This document shows, piece by piece, positions 35,918-45,130 of a stretch of 64,000 nucleotides of DNA. Position 1 is the stretch's first letter. The number at the start of each line of letters is the position of its first letter. The position numbers were made by a program, and so were the translations under genes. Source of the stretch: JAHRAW01 sp965203265. GTDB lineage: Bacteria; Pseudomonadota; Gammaproteobacteria; Arenicellales; Poriferihabitantaceae. The notes under the pieces were generated by a model, which was not told where the DNA came from, did no database searches, and saw nothing but the letters and a program-made list of their open reading frames with translations. The DNA lies in contig CBDBBV010000002.1 of the NCBI GenBank assembly GCA_965203265.1, positions 806,001-870,000 on the forward strand, in the 5' to 3' direction.

Positions 35918-37666
35918 ATGAAAATGGTCGATTCTATAGATTCACTGGCATTTTCAATGCAGGCGAACCCAGGGGTGTATGCCCTCCTTATTGGGTCGGG
36001 CGTATCCAGGGCGGCTGAGATTCCAACAGGTTGGGAGATAACGCTTGATTTGATTCGCAAACTGGCAAAGATGAAAGATGAATCTGCGGAATCTAATCCA
36101 AAGGAATGGTATTGTGAGAAATACAAAGAGGAACCAGAATACTCCAAAATCATAGACGAACTAGCAAAAACCCAATCCGAACGGCAACAATTACTGCGCC
36201 CGTACTTTGAGCCTAGCCAGCAGGAACGCGAAGAAAATGAAAATACCAAACAACCAACCGCGGCACATCGGGCAATCGCCCGATTGGTTGCCAAAGGGTT
36301 TGTCAAGGTTATTCTAACAACGAATTTCGATCGTCTGATAGAAAATTCGCTAAAAGACGAAGGGGTTGAACCTACTGTATTGACTTCTCTAGATCAAGTG
36401 AAGGGCATGGTTCCGCTCGTTCATACCCCGCCTTGCGTAATCAAATTGCATGGCGATTATCGTGATACTCGCATACTTAACACGACAGGTGAACTGGAAA
36501 ACTACCCTCCCGAATTCAACAAACTCCTTGATCAGATTTTTGATGAATTCGGACTTGTCGTGTGCGGATGGTCAGCAAAATGGGATACTGCACTGAAAAA
36601 AGCGTTGGAGCGTGCTTTATCTCGACGTTTCACCACTTACTGGACAATTCATGGAGAAATCAGTGGAAAAGCTGAAAGATTAGTGAAACATCGCAGTGCC
36701 GAAATGATTCAAATTTCAGATGCTGATAAATTTTTTGAGACAATCCAGCAGAAAGTCGATTCGATTGAACAATTTTCGCAACCACACCCATTATCAGTTT
36801 CTATCGCTGTTGAAAGTATGAAGAGGTATCTTTCCGAACCACGATATCGAATAAAACTCTCGGATCTCATTGCTGATACTGTTGGGCAAGTAGTCGATTC
36901 AGTGTCGAATCTCGACTTTGACATGCACGTACAAAGCATAGACACTAATACAGTAACCGAACGATTTCGCGCTTACGAGGCCGCTTGCTCCCCTTTACTG
37001 GGCATGGCATCAATCGGCGGTCATTGGGTAGAAAAAGATCATTTTGATTTATGGCAAAAAGCGCTAGTATGTCTTGCAACAATGCATGAGGTATCAGAGA
37101 ATTCAATGTGGATTTTTTCCCGATTATGCACAACGGCTTTTCTGCTATATGCTCTTGGTTTGGGAGCGATTTCATCTAACAAATCAAATGGAATACGATT
37201 TATTTCTCATATACTTTCAACTAATATTGATGAATTATACCGACTAGAAAATCGAGATCAGTGTATTGACTCATACGGAAAAACAGAACAAGAATTCATT
37301 ACGCAATTTCTATTTGCACACGGTCGTTTACATGCAGACCAACTCAGTATTCATATAAGTAAAACATTGCGTAATCACATAAAAAATATTTCTAACGACG
37401 CAGAATATGACCTTATTTTTAATAAATTAGAAATTTTTATAGCACTTAATCTCATATACCATGAAAAATCGCTCAGAGGATGTGCAGCTTTCCGTAGTAA
37501 ATATGCCTACAAAAATCAAAATACGAACATTATTTTAGGTGAGATCGATGATTCTATTCGCACACACAGAAATAACTCACGGCTCGTCAAAAATTCTATT
37601 TTCGGGGAAGACGCAGAAGAATGTTTGCAAAGTCTTGATGACTTTAAGAATTTTTTGGGTATCTAG
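35918..37666 (+). CDS. SIR2-domain protein, probable NAD-dependent defence effector
   Basis: The first 290 residues of this 582-residue protein are a SIR2 fold: the NAD-binding start GSGVSRAAEIPTGW (26-39), TTNFDRLIE (134-142), and KLHGDYRD with H178 and D180. SIR2 proteins in phage defence usually degrade NAD to stop the infected cell. The C-terminal 290 residues are helical and unassigned, perhaps a sensor. The gene is AT-rich, particularly in its 3' half. It lies 19 bases before the OLD-like gene, which has a good AAGGAG site, so the two may form one two-gene system. Confidence 0.85.
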   Translation: MKMVDSIDSLAFSMQANPGVYALLIGSGVSRAAEIPTGWEITLDLIRKLAKMKDESAESNPKEWYCEKYKEEPEYSKIIDELAKTQSERQQLLRPYFEPSQQEREENENTKQPTAAHRAIARLVAKGFVKVILTTNFDRLIENSLKDEGVEPTVLTSLDQVKGMVPLVHTPPCVIKLHGDYRDTRILNTTGELENYPPEFNKLLDQIFDEFGLVVCGWSAKWDTALKKALERALSRRFTTYWTIHGEISGKAERLVKHRSAEMIQISDADKFFETIQQKVDSIEQFSQPHPLSVSIAVESMKRYLSEPRYRIKLSDLIADTVGQVVDSVSNLDFDMHVQSIDTNTVTERFRAYEAACSPLLGMASIGGHWVEKDHFDLWQKALVCLATMHEVSENSMWIFSRLCTTAFLLYALGLGAISSNKSNGIRFISHILSTNIDELYRLENRDQCIDSYGKTEQEFITQFLFAHGRLHADQLSIHISKTLRNHIKNISNDAEYDLIFNKLEIFIALNLIYHEKSLRGCAAFRSKYAYKNQNTNIILGEIDDSIRTHRNNSRLVKNSIFGEDAEECLQSLDDFKNFLGI

Positions 37667-37685
37667 ATAAGGAGCGAGAAAATCA

Positions 37686-39428
37686 ATGCTAACCAAACTA
37701 ACAATCCGCAACTTCAAACGCTTCGGGAATATCGAGGTAGAACTCGGCAACCCCGTTGTATTCATTGGGCAAAACAACTCGGGAAAAACCTCGGCAATGC
37801 AAGCACTAGCGCTATGGAGCATAGGCGTCAAGCGCTGGAACGCAAAAAGGGGTGGAGCAAAGTTACCCGAAAAGCGACCGGGCATCACGATAAACCGTCG
37901 TGATCTCGTAGCAATTCCGGTGCCGGAAGCGAATTTGCTCTGGCGCGAGCTGCGCACCAGAGATGCGCAAACAGAAAATGGCAAGACACGGACGAACAAC
38001 ATTCGCATCGAGATCATTGTCACGGGAGTAACCGCGAGTAAAGAGTGGGAATGTGGACTTGAATTCGATTATGCGAACGCGGAATCCTTTTACTGCCGCC
38101 CTCTGCGCCTCGGCAGTGCAAACGACTCCAAGCGCATGCCCATACCGGATGAAGCCGGAAAAGTCGAGATAGCGTTTCTCCCGCCCATGTCCGGCCTTAC
38201 GGCAACGGAAACTCGACTGGAGCTTGGCTCCATCAACGTGCGTATCGGAGAAGGTCGCACCGCCGAGGTATTGCGCAATCTCTGTTTTCGCATTCAAAGC
38301 GAGACACCTGATCAATGGAAAATATTGAAAGAGCAAATAAGGGAACTGTTTGGCGCTCAGCTCGATACACCCAAGTACATCGAAGAACGCGGAGAAATTA
38401 CCATGAGTTACCGCGAGCGCAATTCCTCACTCGATCTATCTTCCAGTGGACGCGGACTACAACAAACTTTGCTGATTTTCGCATACATCTACGCCAACCC
38501 CGGCGCCATATTGCTACTGGATGAACCGGACGCGCATCTGGAAATACTACGGCAACGCCAGATATACGGACGCATCACCGAGGCGGCAGCCGAGACTCAG
38601 AGTCAGATCATCGCCGCGAGCCACTCGGAAGTCTTGCTCAACGAGGCCGCCGGAAAAGACATGGTGGTCGCGTTCGTTGGTCGGCCGCATCGTATTGACA
38701 GCAGCAGTCAAGTACTGAAAGCGCTTCGGGAAATTGGCTTCGAGCAATACGCGCAAGCCGAGCAGACTGGTTGGGTTCTCTATCTGGAGGGTTCGACCGA
38801 TTTAGCCATATTGCAGGCATTCGCCCGCCGCCTGAATCATGAAGCGGCATTGCGCGCGCTGGAACGCCCCTTTGTTCACTATGTTGGAAACAAATTATCA
38901 CATGCCAACAACCATTACCACGGACTTCGCGAAGCCGTACCGCATCTGAAAGGCATCGCCATCCTCGATGAGATACCCGATGGGACATCCGACCCTGAAA
39001 CCGGCCTCGTGTCTTTGGAGTGGCAACGGCGCGAGATCGAGAACTATCTATGCTCCCGCGCAACCCTTGAGCGATACGCAACGGAAACCGCGCAACAAGC
39101 TACAGATGGACCACTGTTCGCCCCGGACGAAATTCGGAAACGAAAACGCAGTATCGATGAAGCAATCAGCGAGGTGAAACAGGCGATGACAACGCTTGAT
39201 CGCGGTTCGCCGTGGGACAAGGGGACGAAAGTGAGCGATGATTTTCTATCGCCTTTATTCCGCGCCTACTTCAAGAAACTCCGCTTGCCAAACCAGATGA
39301 ACAAGGGCGGTTTCCAAGAACTCGTCCACTATGTTCCCGAAGACGAAATCGATCCCGAAATCGGCGAAAAACTGGACGAAATCGCGGCCATTGCCGCACA
39401 AGCCACGCCCGCCGGCGATGACTATTGA
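37686..39428 (+). CDS. OLD-like ATPase with C-terminal TOPRIM-like nuclease region
   Basis: This 580-residue protein joins an ABC-type ATPase (Walker A GQNNSGKT at 28-35; Walker B LLLDEPDAHLE near 279; HSEVLLNEA after it) to a TOPRIM-like part: YLEGSTDLAIL near 368, AILDEIPD near 428, and WQRREIENYL. This is the layout of OLD-family nucleases such as GajA, or of a fused PARIS-like protein. It follows the SIR2 gene by 19 bases. No UvrD-type helicase is adjacent, so it is not a standard Gabija locus. Cutting activity is inferred from the motifs. Confidence 0.85.
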   Translation: MLTKLTIRNFKRFGNIEVELGNPVVFIGQNNSGKTSAMQALALWSIGVKRWNAKRGGAKLPEKRPGITINRRDLVAIPVPEANLLWRELRTRDAQTENGKTRTNNIRIEIIVTGVTASKEWECGLEFDYANAESFYCRPLRLGSANDSKRMPIPDEAGKVEIAFLPPMSGLTATETRLELGSINVRIGEGRTAEVLRNLCFRIQSETPDQWKILKEQIRELFGAQLDTPKYIEERGEITMSYRERNSSLDLSSSGRGLQQTLLIFAYIYANPGAILLLDEPDAHLEILRQRQIYGRITEAAAETQSQIIAASHSEVLLNEAAGKDMVVAFVGRPHRIDSSSQVLKALREIGFEQYAQAEQTGWVLYLEGSTDLAILQAFARRLNHEAALRALERPFVHYVGNKLSHANNHYHGLREAVPHLKGIAILDEIPDGTSDPETGLVSLEWQRREIENYLCSRATLERYATETAQQATDGPLFAPDEIRKRKRSIDEAISEVKQAMTTLDRGSPWDKGTKVSDDFLSPLFRAYFKKLRLPNQMNKGGFQELVHYVPEDEIDPEIGEKLDEIAAIAAQATPAGDDY

Positions 39429-39473
39429 CAGCCTCGGTCGGCGCGTATTTTGCCGGGCAGGGGTGCATTTTGC

Positions 39474-39565
39474 GTATCATCCATTAAACACAAACCCGTT
39501 TGTGTATCATAAAACCCGAAATATGAGCCACAAACCAGATTGTGCCGCACAAATGAGCCACAAAC
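39474..39565. repeat. Cluster of CACAAA/TTTGTG repeats and a palindrome in a gene gap
   Basis: ACACAAAC-CC-GTTTGTGT is a perfect 8-bp palindrome (39488-39505). GTATCAT occurs at 39474 and 39504, and ATGAGCCACAAAC at 39523 and 39553, each pair 30 bases apart. A further TTGTG-CCG-CACAA lies between them. This could be an operator array for a repressor acting on the AAA-DUF4276-hsdR1 part. Confidence 0.45.
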
Positions 39566-39584
39566 GCCAACCGGAACACACCCC

Positions 39585-39974
39585 ATGCCCCTGACCGAAG
39601 CCGATGCAGAGCAAGCCGCCCTGAACTGGCTATCCAACCTCGGCTGGCAAACCACCCACGGCCCCGAAATCGCCCCGAACGCCCCCAACACCGAGCGCGC
39701 CGATTACGCTCAGATTGTACTTCCGGGCCGCCTACGAGACACCCTCGCCCGGCTGAACTCCGACCTGCCCACCGCCGCGCTGGGAGACGCCTTTGGCATG
39801 ATCACCCGGCTGGATGGCGCCGCCCTCGATGCCCGCAACAGCGTCTTTCACTGGATGCGGGCGGACGGCGTGAGGGTCGCATGCCGGATGGCGCAGGGTA
39901 GGGCGTGGGGATCGGGTTCGTGTCCTCGGCCTCGGCTCGCTCGGTGTGTGTCGCGTCAACTGTGCTACCATTGA
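39585..39974 (+). pseudogene. Remnant of an hsdR 5' end
   Basis: About 105 codons match the start of hsdR1 (41926), for example AALNWLSNLGWQT, GPEIAPNAPNTERADYAQ and RLRDTLARLN, by eye at roughly 80 percent of bases. After that the reading turns into unrelated, low-quality sequence and stops at 39974. The endonuclease, helicase and C-terminal parts are missing. It lies just before the AAA-DUF4276 pair, so that pair is flanked by two copies of an hsdR start. The divergence shows this is not a fresh duplication. Confidence 0.8.
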
Positions 39975-40062
39975 ATTTGCTCGTATCCGAATGCCGGTGT
40001 GAGCGGTTGTCGAACGCAGATATGTTCGATTGGTTTCTTGGCTTTTCTACGGAAATAATGAA

Positions 40063-41295
40063 ATGAATGCGATTACAGAGGGCAGAGCGCCACCGCGAAT
40101 CGAGCGAATCAAGATACAGAATTTTCGTGTCCTGCGAAATGTCGAGATAAGGAATCTTACCCCGCTCACCGTGTTGTTGGGTCCAAACGGCAGTGGAAAA
40201 TCCACGGTGTTCGATGTTTTCGCTTTTTTGGCCGAATGCTTCGAGAGTGGTTTACGCCGGGCATGGGATAATCGTGGCAGGGCACAAGAGCTGAAATCAC
40301 GGGGCGGAAAGGGGCCTGTTCTGATCGAAATTGCGTATCGTGAAAAACCGAGAACGCCCCTGATTACCTACCACCTCGAAGTGGATGAACAAAAAGGGAG
40401 ACCTGTTGTGGTGCGTGAGTGGCTCCGATGGAAACGGAAAAGTCGTGGAGCACCCTTTCACTTTCTCGACTACTTCACCGATGGGAGTGGGAGCGTCGTC
40501 TCTGGCGAACTACCGGACGCGAAAGATAAACGGATCAAATTCCCCCTGAGCTCTTCAGATGCCCTTGCGGTCAATGCACTGGGTCAACTGGCGGAAAATC
40601 CCCGTGTCGTCGCTATTCGTAAATTCATCATGGGGTGGCATTTGTCTTATCTCTCTGCTGATGATGCGAGAGGTCAGCCCGAAGCGGGACCACAGGAACA
40701 TCTGAATAAGACGGGAAGCAATCTCGCCAATGTGGTCCAGTATCTATCCGAGGATCACCCCAATCAGCTGGAATCTATTTTTAGGAAACTCAGGGAAATG
40801 GTTCCCAAGATTCAAAAAGTAACACCGAATCAGATGCCGGACGGCAGACTGCTACTACAAATCAAGGATGTTCCGTTTTCTGAACCGATCATGGCCCGTT
40901 TCGCATCGGCTGGCACGCTCAAACTGTTGGCATATCTGGTGTTGCTGAACAACCCGGAACCACCTTCGTTCATCGGCATTGAGGAGCCGGAAAACTTTCT
41001 GCATCCCCGCTTGGCTTACGGACTTGCGGAAGGATGTCGTGAGGCGACAGAATTCACGCAGATTCTCATGACAACCCATTCACCATACTTCCTTGATGCG
41101 TTACACCCCGACGAGGTGCGGGTGGTGTGGCGCGATGAGGACGGTTACACGCAATGTCACGCTCTCGACGAAGACCCAAAAGTCAAGGCGTTCATGGATT
41201 GTGGCGCTCAACTGGGTGATCTCTGGATGGAAGGACACTTCGGTGTCGGAGACCCATTGACCAGAGGTGGGATGCGCGAAGTAGGCGGCAACTGA
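40063..41295 (+). CDS. AAA (AAA15-type) ATPase paired with DUF4276, plus-strand operon
   Basis: This 410-residue ABC/SMC-like ATPase has Walker A GPNGSGKST at 40-48, Walker B-like FIGIEEPENFLHPR and the switch HSPYFLDAL. No nuclease domain is fused to it; the partner gene begins 2 bases after its stop. ATPase plus TOPRIM pairs of this kind include PARIS (AriA-AriB), where the ATPase detects phage anti-restriction proteins. ATG 40063 is chosen over an upstream TTG because the domain begins shortly after. Function as a defence sensor is inferred. Confidence 0.87.
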   Translation: MNAITEGRAPPRIERIKIQNFRVLRNVEIRNLTPLTVLLGPNGSGKSTVFDVFAFLAECFESGLRRAWDNRGRAQELKSRGGKGPVLIEIAYREKPRTPLITYHLEVDEQKGRPVVVREWLRWKRKSRGAPFHFLDYFTDGSGSVVSGELPDAKDKRIKFPLSSSDALAVNALGQLAENPRVVAIRKFIMGWHLSYLSADDARGQPEAGPQEHLNKTGSNLANVVQYLSEDHPNQLESIFRKLREMVPKIQKVTPNQMPDGRLLLQIKDVPFSEPIMARFASAGTLKLLAYLVLLNNPEPPSFIGIEEPENFLHPRLAYGLAEGCREATEFTQILMTTHSPYFLDALHPDEVRVVWRDEDGYTQCHALDEDPKVKAFMDCGAQLGDLWMEGHFGVGDPLTRGGMREVGGN

Positions 41296-41296
41296 T

Positions 41297-41929
41297 ATGC
41301 CGGCATCCCGTCTTGAATTTCATGTGGAAGAACGTTCCATGGAAATGTTTCTCCGTGCTTGGCTATCAAGATTTTTACCGAAAAATTGCACTTTTGGAAT
41401 TCGCGCATATGAGGGGAAGGAAGCGCTGTTGCGAAAGATTGGTGGCCGCCTCAAGGGTTACGCGCACTACATGAAAGGTTATGCGAGGTATACGAAGGAC
41501 GATTTTCGCATCGTAGTGATCGTGGATCAGGACAGAGACGATTGTAAGGAACTTAAATCCCGACTGGAGAAAATCTGCGAGGATTCTGGATTGCGATCCA
41601 AGCGAGCAGTTGGCGGCCCCGATTGGCAAGTCGTCACGCGGATCGCCATAGAAGAATTGGAGGCATGGTATTTCGGCGACTGGGAGGCGGTACGCGCGGC
41701 TTATCCTCGCGTATCAGTTTCCGTGAAAGCTCGCCACCGAAAGCCGGATGCAATCAAAAACGGCACTTGGGAGGCATTCGAGCAGGTTATGAAAAAACAT
41801 GGCTATTGCAAGCAGAGATTGGCCAAAACGAAAGCTGCAACCGAAATCGGAAAACACATCGACCCAACACGAAACCGCTCCCACAGTTTCAAGGTTTTCT
41901 GGAACGCCATCGTCGAGAGCATCGCATGA
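41297..41929 (+). CDS. DUF4276 family TOPRIM-like protein, partner of the AAA ATPase
   Basis: This 210-residue protein has acidic positions suited to a TOPRIM-like metal site: E11/E12 in FHVEERS and D77/D79 in VIVDQDRDD. Residues 119-125 (EELEAWY) form a signature also seen in the small partners at 51227 and 53351. It is the likely effector nuclease of the pair. Its TGA overlaps the hsdR1 ATG (ATGA), so it is coupled to the restriction subunit. Family assignment rests on overall pattern; catalysis is not shown. Confidence 0.82.
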   Translation: MPASRLEFHVEERSMEMFLRAWLSRFLPKNCTFGIRAYEGKEALLRKIGGRLKGYAHYMKGYARYTKDDFRIVVIVDQDRDDCKELKSRLEKICEDSGLRSKRAVGGPDWQVVTRIAIEELEAWYFGDWEAVRAAYPRVSVSVKARHRKPDAIKNGTWEAFEQVMKKHGYCKQRLAKTKAATEIGKHIDPTRNRSHSFKVFWNAIVESIA

Positions 41930-44900
41930 AGTTCACCGAAGCCGAGGTCGAAGCCGCCGCCCTGAACTGGCTATCCAATCTCGGCTGGCAAACCGCCCAC
42001 GGCCCCGACATCGCCCCGGACGCCCCCAACACCGAGCGCGCCGACTACGCTCAGGTCGTTCTCCATGACCGCTTGCGAGACACCCTCGCTCGGCTGAACC
42101 CCGACCTGCCCACCTCCGCATTGGAAGACGCCTTCGCCAAACTCACCCGCCCGCAAGGCTCCACCCTCGAAGCCCGCAACCGCGACTTCCATCGGATGTT
42201 GGTGAACGGCGTGACGGTCGAGTACCGCGCGGCGCAGGGCAGGGTACGCGGTGGGCAGGTTTGCATCATCGACTTCGATCACCCGACCAACAACGATTGG
42301 CTGGCGGTCAATCAATTCACGGTTAGCGAGAACCGCCACACCCGCCGGCTCGACATCGTGCTGTTCGTCAACGGCCTGCCGCTGGGCATTATCGAGCTGA
42401 AGAATCCCGCCGACGAGGACGCCACCACCCGCAGCGCTTGGCATCAGTTGCAGACCTACATGGCCGAGTTGCCGTCCCTGTTCGCCATGAACGAGGCGCT
42501 GTTGGTTTCGGATGGCGTGCAGGCGCGTATCGGCACGCTCACCGGCGGGTGGGAGTGGTTCAAGCCGTGGCGCACCATTACCGGCGAGGGGTTGGCCGAT
42601 CAGCGGTTGAACGAGCTGCAGGTCGTGTTGGAAGGCGTCTTCCAGCCTCGGCGGTTTGTCGCTCTGGTGCGCAATTTCATCGTGTTCGAGGACGACGGCG
42701 GCGGCGCGCTGGTCAAGAAAATGGCGGGTTATCACCAATTTCACGCGGTCGAGGTTGCCGTCGATGAGACCCGGCGGGCGGCCAAGTTGCAGTGGGACGA
42801 GCAGAGCGACGACACCGGGCGCTATGAGTCGGGCAGCAAACCGGGGGGCGAACCCGGCGACCGGCGCATCGGCGTGGTGTGGCATACGCAGGGTTCCGGC
42901 AAAAGTTTGACCATGGCCTTCTACGCCGGCGCCATCATCCGCGAGATTGCCTTGGAGAATCCGACCGTGGTGGTGCTCACCGACCGCAACGATCTGGACG
43001 ACCAGCTGTTCGCCACCTTCTCCCGCTGTCAGGACTTGCTGCGCCAGACGCCGGTTCAAGCGGAAAGCCGCGCCGACCTGCGCAATCGGCTGGCGGTGGC
43101 CGCCGGCGGCGTGGTCTTCACCACCATCCAGAAGTTCCTTCCGGAGGCGCCGGGCGACACCTATCCCGCCCTGTCCGAGCGGCGCAACATCGTCATCATC
43201 GCCGACGAAGCCCACCGCAGCCAGTACGACTTCATAGACGGCTTCGCCCGCCACATGCGAGACGCCCTGCCCAACGCCTCTTTCGTCGGCTTCACCGGCA
43301 CGCCCATCGAGCGTCAGGACGCCAACACCCGCGCCGTGTTCGGCGACTGCATCAGCATCTACGACATCCAGCGCGCCGTGGAGGATGAGGCGACGGTGCC
43401 CATCTACTACGAAAGCCGTCTCGCTCGGCTGACTCTGAACGAGGCCGAGCGGCCATCCATCGATCCGGACTTCGAGGAGATCACCGAGGGCGAGGAGGAG
43501 GTGCGGCGGGAGCGGTTGAAGACGAAGTGGGCGCAACTGGAGGCGGTGGTCGGCTCGGAAAAGCGAGTCGGGCAGATTGCCGAGGACATCGTGGCGCATT
43601 TCGAGCGGAGATTGGAGGCGCTCGACGGCAAGGCCATGGTGGTGTGCATGAGCCGGCGCATTTGCGTCGATCTCTACCGCAATCTGGTATCCCTGCGCCC
43701 CGACTGGCACGACGGTGATGACGGCAAGGGCAGCATCAAGGTGGTGATGACCGGCTCCGCCTCGGATCCGGCGGACTGGCAGCCGCACATCCGCAACAAG
43801 CCGCGGCGGGAGGGGCTGGCCAAGCGCTTTCGGGATTCGCAGGACTGCCTGAAGGTCGTGCTGGTGCGGGATATGTGGTTGACCGGCTTCGACGCGCCCA
43901 GTTTGCATACCATGTATGTGGACAAGCCCATGCGCGGCCACGGCCTGATGCAGGCTATCGCCCGCGTCAATCGGGTGTTCAAGGACAAACCCGGCGGCTT
44001 GGTGGTGGACTATCTCGGCTTGGCTCAGTGCTTGAAACAAGCGCTGGCAACCTACACAGAGAGCGGCGGTGCGGGGCAGGCGGCGCTGAATCAGGAAGAT
44101 GCGGTGGCGGCGATGCTGGAGAAGTACGAGGTGTGCTGCGACCTGTTCCACGGCTTCGACTGGACGAGATGGATCACGGGCACGCCGCAAGAACGCTTGA
44201 GCCTACTGCCCGCCGCACAGGAACACATATTGGCGCAGGCGGATGGCCGGGAACGCTGTCTGCTGACCGTGCGCGAGCTGTCGCAAGCATTCGCCCTGGC
44301 CGTGCCCCACGAGGAGACCCGTCGCATTCGCGACGATGTGGCGTTCTTTCAAGCAGTGCGCGTCGCCCTGTGCAAGCGCGCTGAGAACGAACCGCGCCCC
44401 CAAGAGGAGCTGGATTTGGCAGTGCGCCAGATCATCACCCGCGCGGTGGCCGCGGAAGGCGTGATGGACATCTTCGCCGCCGCCGGCCTGAACAAGCCGG
44501 ACATCTCGGTGCTGTCGGACAATTTCCTGAACGAGGTACGGGATATGCCGCATCGCAACCTAGCCGTCGAGCTATTGCAGAAACTGCTCAAGGGGGAGCT
44601 GTCCATTCGCCGAAGAAAAAACGTGGTACAAGCCCGCTCCTTCGCCGAAATGCTGGAACAAACCCTCCGCCGCTATCAAAACCGCGCGATTGAAGCGGCA
44701 CAGGTTATCGAGGAATTGATCCAACTCGCTAAAGATATGCGGGCAGCGGATGCCAGAGGGGAAAAACTGGGTTTGAATGAGGATGAATTAGCCTTTTACG
44801 ACGCGCTGGAAACCAACGATAGCGCGGTGCGGGTGTTGGGGGATGAGACTTTACGCGCGATAGCTCAGGAATTGGTTCGCACTGTGCGGAATAATGTGAC

Positions 44901-45060
44901 CATCGATTGGACCTTGCGGGAAAACGTTCGTGCTAACTTGCGGCGGTTGGTTAAGCGTATTTTGCGCAGGAATGGTTATCCGCCGGATAAGCAGGATCGG
45001 GCAACTCAGGTTGTGTTGGAGCAGGCTGAGGTTTTGTCTGAGGGGTGGGTGGGGGTTTGA
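41926..45060 (+). CDS. hsdR: Type I restriction subunit HsdR (system 1)
   Basis: This 1044-residue motor/nuclease cuts unmodified DNA after translocation. The N-terminal PD-(D/E)XK domain has LDIVLF (D about 142) and IIELKNP (E about 156, K about 158). The SF2 helicase motor has TQGSGKS near 321, DEAHRSQ near 427, FTGTPIE and a DMWLTGFDAPSLHTMYVDK motif V/VI region. The C-terminal helical region would bind HsdM. ATG 41926 is within the stop of the DUF4276 gene and matches the start of the remnant at 39585. The frame is intact. Confidence 0.95.
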   Translation: MKFTEAEVEAAALNWLSNLGWQTAHGPDIAPDAPNTERADYAQVVLHDRLRDTLARLNPDLPTSALEDAFAKLTRPQGSTLEARNRDFHRMLVNGVTVEYRAAQGRVRGGQVCIIDFDHPTNNDWLAVNQFTVSENRHTRRLDIVLFVNGLPLGIIELKNPADEDATTRSAWHQLQTYMAELPSLFAMNEALLVSDGVQARIGTLTGGWEWFKPWRTITGEGLADQRLNELQVVLEGVFQPRRFVALVRNFIVFEDDGGGALVKKMAGYHQFHAVEVAVDETRRAAKLQWDEQSDDTGRYESGSKPGGEPGDRRIGVVWHTQGSGKSLTMAFYAGAIIREIALENPTVVVLTDRNDLDDQLFATFSRCQDLLRQTPVQAESRADLRNRLAVAAGGVVFTTIQKFLPEAPGDTYPALSERRNIVIIADEAHRSQYDFIDGFARHMRDALPNASFVGFTGTPIERQDANTRAVFGDCISIYDIQRAVEDEATVPIYYESRLARLTLNEAERPSIDPDFEEITEGEEEVRRERLKTKWAQLEAVVGSEKRVGQIAEDIVAHFERRLEALDGKAMVVCMSRRICVDLYRNLVSLRPDWHDGDDGKGSIKVVMTGSASDPADWQPHIRNKPRREGLAKRFRDSQDCLKVVLVRDMWLTGFDAPSLHTMYVDKPMRGHGLMQAIARVNRVFKDKPGGLVVDYLGLAQCLKQALATYTESGGAGQAALNQEDAVAAMLEKYEVCCDLFHGFDWTRWITGTPQERLSLLPAAQEHILAQADGRERCLLTVRELSQAFALAVPHEETRRIRDDVAFFQAVRVALCKRAENEPRPQEELDLAVRQIITRAVAAEGVMDIFAAAGLNKPDISVLSDNFLNEVRDMPHRNLAVELLQKLLKGELSIRRRKNVVQARSFAEMLEQTLRRYQNRAIEAAQVIEELIQLAKDMRAADARGEKLGLNEDELAFYDALETNDSAVRVLGDETLRAIAQELVRTVRNNVTIDWTLRENVRANLRRLVKRILRRNGYPPDKQDRATQVVLEQAEVLSEGWVGV

Positions 45061-45130
45061 GGTTTACTCTAAATCCTAAACACTCCATGCCTATTATGAC
45101 GAAAGTCGTTGAAAATCTGGTTTGATTTTT

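Noticed and set aside
37686..39428. Calling the OLD-like gene GajA of a Gabija system
   Set aside because: No UvrD/PcrA-type helicase (GajB) is adjacent; the neighbours are SIR2 and an hsdR remnant.
39474..39565. CRISPR-like 30-bp spacing
   Set aside because: There are only two copies of each short word, no consistent repeat or spacer, and no cas genes.
42438..43388. Alternative plus-strand frames inside hsdR1
   Set aside because: They overlap the helicase motifs of the real frame and show only Arg/Gly-rich shadow sequence.
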